Source of the DNA: Gibbula magus
Taxonomy: Eukaryota; Mollusca; Gastropoda; Trochida; Trochidae
Direction of reading: 5' to 3'
NCBI GenBank assembly: GCA_936450465.1
Contig: OW388290.1
Location: 28,447,457 to 28,511,456, forward strand
Length of the DNA stretch: 64,000 nucleotides
The position numbers and the translations under genes were made by a program. The stretch's first letter is position 1. Every line of letters starts with the position of its first letter. This document shows, piece by piece, positions 56,558 through 64,000 of the stretch. Below the pieces are notes generated by a model. That model saw only the letters and a list, made by a program, of their open reading frames with translations, was not told the DNA's origin and did not search any database.

Positions 56558-59500
56558 GTAATGGTTTAAATGGTATCTTGACCTCATAACAAATAATTCA
56601 AAGATTTGCGTACACGCTTTATAGCACTTCAGAGAAAAAGATATGAATAATAAAAGAGCATTTGAAAAATCATTGAATTGTTAACACAACAATCAGTACA
56701 GAGTGTTAGACTGCGTTAGGCTATGAAGTGTCATGTTTGAAATTCTTATTATTTTCAGAAAGAAACATGCCCGTTTGTGTAGTCTTGTAATATTATTATC
56801 ATTCTGTCAATGCAATTTTCATAAAATCTAGTAAATGAAACTGCTTTACTTTTAAGGTGAAATTCTATCTAATTGGAAACATACATGAAAAACACACTTA
56901 TTTTCTCGGAGAAATATTCCTACAGCTGAAAGGAGACAATTTATTACCCTGAAACGTAATAATTTCGAAGTAATTGAATAAAACGATAATAAATTACTAA
57001 AGGAGGAAAGAGGGATTGCCTAACTTTATTGAGAATCTAATCAAATCACAATATGCAAAACAAGATGATAGTAACGACTGTTCACCATATAAAAACGTTG
57101 TGGGGTCCCTCGACTCTACTCAATGAAATCTATTTTTGTCTTGGGAGCAAGAAGCAGAACATTTCAATTTCCAACGATTACTTCACTCTACTCCAAACAG
57201 ATTTGCGAAGGCAGACATTTTGAGAACGAATTTTAAACCTTCATATTAACTGACTCAATATCTGCATTCTCTTCTACAGGTAAAGTGTACTGTTAAGCTT
57301 ATGTAAAGGTAATGCATGCTGCATGGACACAAATATTGAATAATGTCTGTTTTGTATAAAGCTAGTGAATGTATCTTGGACATTCTAAATGTTTGAGACA
57401 CAACAATTATTTCATTTTTGTCTTTATTCATGTAACCTTAAACCAATTGTATTAACAGAATGCAATATCCTATATTAATAAACATTCAGCTGAAAACAGG
57501 AACATTAGTAGAAGTTGACAAAAGGACTTAATTGCAAGAAAACCCGGACAGTGCAACTGATATGAATATGATACACCAGTCATTCTAATAGTTATAATAA
57601 TAAATTCAAAGTAAAAACAAAACGATTATTGCTGAAAGTTAGTTGTCTGCCCTTTAGAACCTTATCGTATTCAAATTGAAAGTTGAATCTACAGTTAGAT
57701 ACCGCTGGTGAAATCAGGTAATAAATATCAAACAATCAACAACAATCTACAGTTATTTATTCCAGTTTATGTATGTACAGTTCATAAAGTACAAGGAATA
57801 ATATGTATATGTGGGACATTGTTGAAGAGCAAAAGACTTTAAACAACCAGAAAATCTCACCAGCATCATGCTTATAGAACTGTGTTGCCTCATTGTTAGT
57901 ACTAATGCATCCACATCACAATATTTCAAAGGAAACGATCATGTGCAGACAGTTATCGGACTTGTCAATCTAGCACTCGACGAATCTACTGTTCCAAAGA
58001 AATAACTGACTGCTTTCAATTTCACTTTCCTTTGATAGTGACAACATGTACAACAACTATTAGTCTCAATGAGTAGCATCTGAAAGTTTTAGAACATGTT
58101 TTCTGGTAAAGGTTAAGAGACTTAGATATATGCCACATAATACACATCTTTTATGATCTTTAAAAATGTTATATAATGTTCTAAACTGAATCAATAGTAC
58201 AAAAGGATAAACTGAGAATCTCATTAGGTACCAGATCTATCAAAACGAGTCGAAGTTTGAGAGGAATGTCTATATTTTCTGAATAGGTTTTGGTCTATTT
58301 GATGCCAAACGTTAGAATGAAAGCGTATTGTTTCATTCAAATGTTACTTGCAGCAGTTATCATTCTGAAAATGGGCTACTTTAGCATTGATCTCAGTGAC
58401 GTCATAACATAATGACATCATAGCATTGTGATATGATCCATGTAATGGTGTCAAAGTATTGCCAACCGTGAAACATATCCAACATATGGCTCCGAACATC
58501 AACTGCAAGATCCTGATGTGTTATATTATGTTTAACTTTGACCACTTTTTTCTTAGTGCACCTATTGTATTCTCATATAAACGAATTTGAAATTATACAA
58601 TTTGAATGCCATTTATCTTATTTTAGAGTGTATTCATAAAATAATCCTAAAGCGGTATACTGTTTATGTAGGCTATCGAAATTAATTAACATTAAATGAC
58701 TGTCCACCGTTAAAATTATCAATCAAGCATTTACCCAGCGTATTGATATCCTTAGGAACCAATCGACATGAGAGAGATCCTTAATACCCGTGTTATGCAT
58801 AAAATTGTCACATGTCTACTGTCTACTGTCTCCGAGTGAGAGAACAGCTCCGCTGAAAATCGCTCGTAAAATCCCCGTAATCATCATCACTGTGAAATAA
58901 TGAACTAAGTAATCATCAAGAGCGAATTAGTGTTTTACCCATAAATATTATGTATGTGTTTTCCAGTAATTCAAATCTGATGGCTGACACTTCAATCACA
59001 TCAGTTTCATCAGATGTTCGCTGTGAGTCCACTCAGACCGTTATTTCTACTTTAGAGAGTCATTACTTTTTTCACATTATTTATTTGTTAATGTGAACAC
59101 GTTCTTAAGATAATTTATTCATGATTGAAATACATGTTTTTCTCTTATCTTTACACAATTTATCTTTTCATGAAACAATTGTTTTGCATTGAAACATTTA
59201 TTGATTAATTGACATAAATACAAAACGTGTTCATGAGTCACATATCCGTACCAATCGGATGAGCTTTTCTTCTAAAATCACATTGGAATATTAGAAGTAC
59301 ATGAGAGTCACGATTTCAGATAACGGGAATATGTGAGCATTTGAGGACAATGATGAAGAGCGTGCATAACCTTTAAACTATCCCGCCCTTTGTTAGTTTA
59401 TATTAAGCATAACTAACTGCATGCTGTATATCTTTCATATATCATTTGAATGGTTTTGTACCTGGGAAAATATGTTTCTGTACATTTGAGGATGTTGGAT

Positions 59501-60926
59501 AATAATTCCTTTCGGTCAGTAGTTTACGTCGTCATAGAATATATGTCGTTTTTTTGTTCAATTAAACATAAATGTCCATGAAAGCTGAATATCAAAATCT
59601 GGATCTCAAAAGCCAAAAGTCAAGGTGTTTTCATAGAATGTTTTTTGGTGTAAAAATCATTTTATTTCAGTTGGACACTTATGTTAGTACATTAACATGA
59701 ACATGAAGTGGTTTGCCATTATTATGCAACTCATTCATTTACATAACACACACACAAGTGTGATTCAGCATCTGGCACACTTATTCAAACGTTTAATATA
59801 CTATGACTATTGGATGTTTGTTTTACAAAAGGATAAAACCAAATATTATGGACACGGATTTGGGTAATTAGATTTTTGCAGATAGGTGACAGACAGATAG
59901 TTACTGGTTTAAATCATATCTCATCTATCTAAAAGGTTCTATGAAATGAATCTCCAGTGTCTCCCAGACAATAGGAGAATAATAATTGTAAATGAGACTA
60001 ATCTTCTCACGTAGAGCACCACGGAATACATTCAAGGACCACCTGCAATGAGTATAGTCTATTGACGGCTATGGAAAATTGATTTCAAGAGAGAGAAATT
60101 TGTCGTCTGATTTGGTCTAATATATCTTTCAAAAATAGGAATGCAAATTTGAAATATATGACAGTTTGTTGCAATTGGTGATTTGTTCATAGATCTGTAA
60201 CGAACAAGAATTCATGTGCATTCAATAATTAATTTGGCTATACGATCTTTCCAAACCTGTCTGTTTCTTTTATTATAATATGATACCAACAAATACAGGT
60301 TTCAGACAAGTGATTATTTTAAAAATTGTAAAGATATATTTTCAAAGCAATTCATGCGATTATCAATCCGTAATACAAGAGTAATTTTTTCTTTTAATAT
60401 TCTTGAAAAAAAAGTAAGTATGAAGTTTGACTTATAAGCAATTTGTCAAAAGATGGCGCAAATCTCAGATTATCTTCCAATTCAAAAAAACATTTAGAGC
60501 TGATGATTGATACTTCAATCACTCTTCTTCGAGCAGGCGCTGCTCAGGATTCCTGCCAGTATTGTCACCAAGTGGCTTGATAATATTTAAGTCAAGGTCC
60601 AGCGTGTGTCTTCTGACTTCCAATATTCATACAATGTACCTCCATACTAACACAATCGTGATTGATTGAATTCTCTTTTAACGAACATGAACTGTCAGTT
60701 ACCTCTACCGCGGTTGCTCGTAATAAGTCTTTACATATAACAATATGACAAACAATAAGGGGTGAACATGCTAAAGATCTCTACTTTTTATTACAACGAT
60801 GTATTCAGTAGGTAGTTGTCTTTGTTCGCATTCTAAAAGCAAAGTCAATAAACTATGTATTTTAAAATCAATAGTCATTTTGCATGTTTGTCTTTTGATG
60901 GAAGAAGTAAAATGTGTTTCAATTAA

Positions 60927-61310
60927 AGATACATCCATTGTGTTTCATAAAATAGTTTTTGGCTGAAATACGTGCCAACATACACTTTGTGCTGATTTCA
61001 GTTCAAATAATTTGACTCAACTTGCATATTCATCCCCAATAGCCAATCATAATACTAGGTTTTAATTATAATTGAGCAACATCATTATACATGTACACGT
61101 ACAGAAACCGAAACTACACGTCCCATGTACATGCACAGTAGTTATAAAACCTTTCTAACACTGTCAACCCAAAGTTATCTGTTTGTATGGTGATAATAAG
61201 TTTCCAAAATTACGTTTGACCAATTGACCCCCGCCACACGTGGTACATTGTCCGGTTTTCGATCAAAATTCGATACTTTGACCTTTATATCGTCACTAAA
61301 CTTTCGGTTT
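60927..61310 (-). mobile_element. TTAA MITE family, inverted and degraded copy
   Basis: Starts after TTAA (60,923-60,926) with AGATACATCCATTGTGTTTC, the family's right end in reverse. Family landmarks follow in reverse order: TGCATATTCATCCCCAATAG, ACGTCCCATGTACATGCACA, CCAAAATTACGTTTGACC and ATTGTCCGGTTTTCGATC. Similarity fades at about 61,310 and the other terminus is not recognisable. More diverged than the 22-kb and 63-kb copies. Confidence 0.75.
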
Positions 61311-61724
61311 GTTACATTTTTCACAAGCAGTTCAGAAGAAATGACAAAGTAAACTAACAACTAACTGACGAATAAACTAAATATCTCTAGTGCGAACTAT
61401 AAGGAAGCATCAATTTAACCGTCTTCATACTATAACCACCACGTCTCCATGCTATAACCATCACGCTCTCTATTTCAACAATGGTAACACTGCTTTTTAA
61501 GGACATCATGGAATGTGTCTGCCAAATAGATTTCCATTTCAGACTGATTCACACAATGGTCACATGTCAGATATTATATGGAGGATTGACATAGCTTTTA
61601 TAAACAACTCTGTAATGGCTGAATTGAAAAACGTGTCTTCTCTAGTTTGACTTTGATAAACGAGAAATGATAATAACACTCTTTTTTAATGACTTATTGT
61701 ATCAAATAGTATATGATTTAAATC

Positions 61725-61774
61725 ATTCATTTGAATTCATTTGAATTCATTTGAATTCATTTGAATTCATTTGA
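61725..61774 (+). repeat. 10-bp tandem repeat, five units
   Basis: Five perfect consecutive copies of ATTCATTTGA. Confidence 0.95.
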
Positions 61775-62884
61775 TTAAAATGATAACGGATTGCAATAGT
61801 TTTCTTGACATATTATCATTTAATGGACATCAGTGATTAATTAATTATATTGGAATTGCTTACCCAACATGGGCATGATACATGTTTACCTAATATAACA
61901 GCTGTCAGTCTTCCAATTATACTCACTGTTTGTTTTTTTTTTTATAAAAGGAAGCATTACATTTCAATTGTTAAACATTAATTCCCTTTACAGAACTCAG
62001 GTTAATTTAAGGTGGGAGAAACGTGTTTATTATTAATTTAACCAACTGTTAACTGCCTCTTAAATAAGTTACTTTCGGGAGAAATTTAATTTGATGTCAT
62101 GAGGTACATTTCTTAAACACAAATCTTCACTTGCGTAGAATAGAACCACACAATGCCAGCGTAAGTGTTAAATTGTTCAGAAGGAGGAGGCCTTAAACAA
62201 CTCTAAATGGCTTCAAACAACCCTGAACAATCTTAATGCACACTCAAATTAAGGTGTTACTTTTCTGGGAGAAACTATTTTCCCTGGAATATAATCAATG
62301 CAGAGGCAGCTTGATAAAGCAAACGCACGTTTTTAATGAATAATTTTGATCTGAAGTTATGTAACTCCATGCACTAAATAAATGTCTTCTTTGCTTGATA
62401 ATAGACACTTAATAACGATATTTTAATGATAGACAGATTTAGAGAGATAATAGTGAACAAAGTTAACATTGTTATATTTGGGATCACGTTATCTGCTATA
62501 GGACAAATCCCTGTATTTTTTCAAGACGAGTATTTTGTGGGTTTTGATAGTGTGATCCCAAATTTACTGAACAGCAAAATTAACGCGAGTCCACTGTAAC
62601 AATTTCAAAATAACTGATAATGAGAAAATTTATAATATCAGAGCATTAACATTTTGTTGACATGAGGTAACGTTTTAAACAACACGCAAGCATAATGACA
62701 AGTCAATACTGGTGTAGAACTTCTGCAGAGCATTATATTGTGCCATAGTCATTCTCTGGGAAAACAGCCACATTCTTGTTCAGATGATGAAGGGCCCAAT
62801 GTGCTTTTAAATGCAATTGGAAATTGTGCAAACACTGTCATGAAGTTGTTTGACGCAAAATCCCTGTCTTTGCTAATGTTGATT

Positions 62885-62900
62885 TGACGTCATGACGTCA
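62885..62900. promoter_or_regulatory. Two adjacent full CRE palindromes
   Basis: TGACGTCATGACGTCA is two abutting perfect cAMP-response elements (TGACGTCA). This is the consensus binding site of CREB/ATF bZIP factors. Whether it is used is unknown; there is no gene model beside it. Confidence 0.45.
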
Positions 62901-63191
62901 TTGTGAATTGCATCCAGAATTTTGTTTTTAATATTTTTTTATTAACTTCATTTGGATACAGTCAAGATACAGGTGCATTCACTGATGGGGCTGGACATAT
63001 TGTTCTTTTTCATCCAGAATTGTTCTATAGGTCTCATTTTGGTTAAAGTTCAAGGTATTGCATTCTTGTTCGGTACCAAGGTATTCCACGACCAAATTTA
63101 CAGTCCTTGCAAACTGTGCAACATGCAATCAGGCAATATCCTAGTTTCCGAAAATTTCACAGGTTTTTTTGGCCAAGCGTTAAATTCTTAA

Positions 63192-63691
63192 AGGTACATC
63201 CATTGTGTTGTTGGGGGTCACATATTGCAAACTTTATAAATGGTGTTACTTTATCGAGAAGTGCCGACTGTTACCGAAAACTATCATTTTGATGATAGTA
63301 GACTTAGCATATTGACGATATGAAGGTAAAAGTAGTGATTTATGATCGAAAACCGGACAATGCACAGCGTGTGGCGCGCGCCAAAGAGTCAAACGTAATT
63401 TTGGAATCTTATTTATAACAGACAAAAAGACAATTTTGAGTTGATAATGTTTAATAGGTCACATAACTACTGTGCATGTAAATGGGACGTGCAGTTTCGG
63501 CTTCTGCACATGCATAATGATGTAACTCAATTTTGATTGGAAACTAATAATTATGATATATTTGGCGATTTGGGATAAATATGCAAGCTGAGATAATTTA
63601 TTTGTATTGTAGACATCACATGTGGTGAGTTGGAACATATGAAAGCAAAATTAAATTATGAAATTAATTATGAAACACAATGGATGTACCT
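63192..63691 (+). mobile_element. TTAA MITE (piggyBac-like), copy at 63 kb
   Basis: Same family and orientation as 22,301-22,790. It begins AGGTACATCCATTGTGTTGT and ends AACACAATGGATGTACCT, with TTAA at 63,188-63,191 and 63,692-63,695. It is 500 bp. Well aligned internally (TTATCGAGAAGT, CGAAAACCGGACAATGCA, AAATGGGACGTGCAGTTT), with a small ATTAATTATGAA duplication near the right end. Non-autonomous. Confidence 0.88.
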
Positions 63692-63695
63692 TTAA

Positions 63696-64000
63696 ACATT
63701 GAGGCTGGGGTCACAAATTGGGTCCTTTTCACAGAGCAAGTCTCGGAATACAGCACGATTAATTTGAATTTTACCAGGCTCATACAGATAATGTTATCAT
63801 TACAACATGCATAATCGCGAACTGATACCCTTTAATTTTGCAATGGTACCATCTGTACTCTACAGTACCAAAAGTTTAACATGTTCTCTGACATTTACTT
63901 ATGATATGACAAACCATAGACTTATATGCAAACAGAAACTGTTATCTTTAAAGCTCGCGTTTCTTTTACTGTTCAGTATACATGTATAACACTATTACAT
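63696..64000. other. Window end, nothing recognised
   Basis: AT-rich sequence after the last MITE. The open frame 63,807-63,989 has no recognisable domain. Confidence 0.5.

Larger units (their letters stand above)
48170..60790 (+). repeat. Segmental duplication, copy B
   Basis: Direct-orientation partner of 18,650-37,640, offset by about 29.5 kb at the left end. It lacks the SINE, the LINE, the 490-bp TTAA MITE, the 41-bp-arm hairpin element and the 4.9-kb copy-A-only block. It carries two insertions of its own: the hairpin at 51,565-51,702 and the 4.1-kb composite foldback element at 52,414-56,549. Similarity fades at about 60,790-60,860. Confidence 0.85.
61320..63180. other. AT-rich stretch with simple repeat and CRE pair
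   Basis: No gene is recognised. It holds a 10-bp tandem repeat (61,725-61,774), a 13-bp-class inverted repeat (TTTGGGATCAC near 62,478 and GTGATCCCAAA near 62,550) about 70 bp apart, and the double CRE at 62,885-62,900. Confidence 0.5.

Overview
This is a 64-kb, AT-rich window of animal nuclear DNA. It is almost certainly from a mollusc, and a gastropod is the best guess. The evidence is repeat content: a tRNA-derived SINE whose tail carries the CTCACTCAC-type motif common in gastropod repeats, a short-unit repeat ending in a GTCTCCC/GGGAGAC hairpin, a Penelope-like element, a CR1/L2-type LINE end, a DIRS-like tyrosine-recombinase retroelement, and many short TIR elements. I found no complete host protein-coding gene. 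Short open frames are scattered on both strands, and most fit chance in AT-rich DNA. The supportable coding remnants all belong to transposable elements. The window looks intergenic or like a very long intron.

Layout. 1-18,640: mostly unrecognised AT-rich sequence. It holds an (AC)n tract, a GC-rich exon-like block at 4,370-4,560, several copies of a low-copy dispersed repeat, a three-unit repeat at 7,637-8,180, a scrap of LINE reverse transcriptase near 16,650, and a segment at 14,010-14,300 that recurs near 30,140-30,470. About 18,650-37,640 and about 48,170-60,790: two direct copies (A and B) of one old segmental duplication, collinear but interrupted by copy-specific insertions. 39,668-43,885: a local tandem duplication whose first copy was invaded by a TTAA-flanked MITE and by a Penelope-like element. 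44,097-44,424: a hAT-type MITE. 60,927-63,691: two more members of the TTAA MITE family also seen in copy A.

The most remarkable object is a 4.1-kb composite element at 52,414-56,549 inside copy B. It has about 1.06-kb inverted arms. Each arm consists of a 44-46-bp outer terminus, about 24 copies of a 21-bp minisatellite, and about 520 bp of DIRS gag-like sequence. The arms enclose a 2.0-kb core with a decayed DIRS-like retroelement on the minus strand: gag-like ORF, RNase H remnant, and tyrosine recombinase. The RT domain is missing, and the recombinase is cut before its expected catalytic tyrosine. The whole unit is flanked by an 8-bp target duplication, and the unoccupied site is preserved in copy A at 26,497-26,504. 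The architecture recalls the foldback elements FB (Drosophila) and TU (sea urchin), here with a retroelement as cargo.

Because copies A and B are collinear, the window works as a natural filled-site/empty-site comparison that fixes the ends of the SINE, the LINE, the TTAA MITE, perfect-hairpin elements and the composite foldback element.
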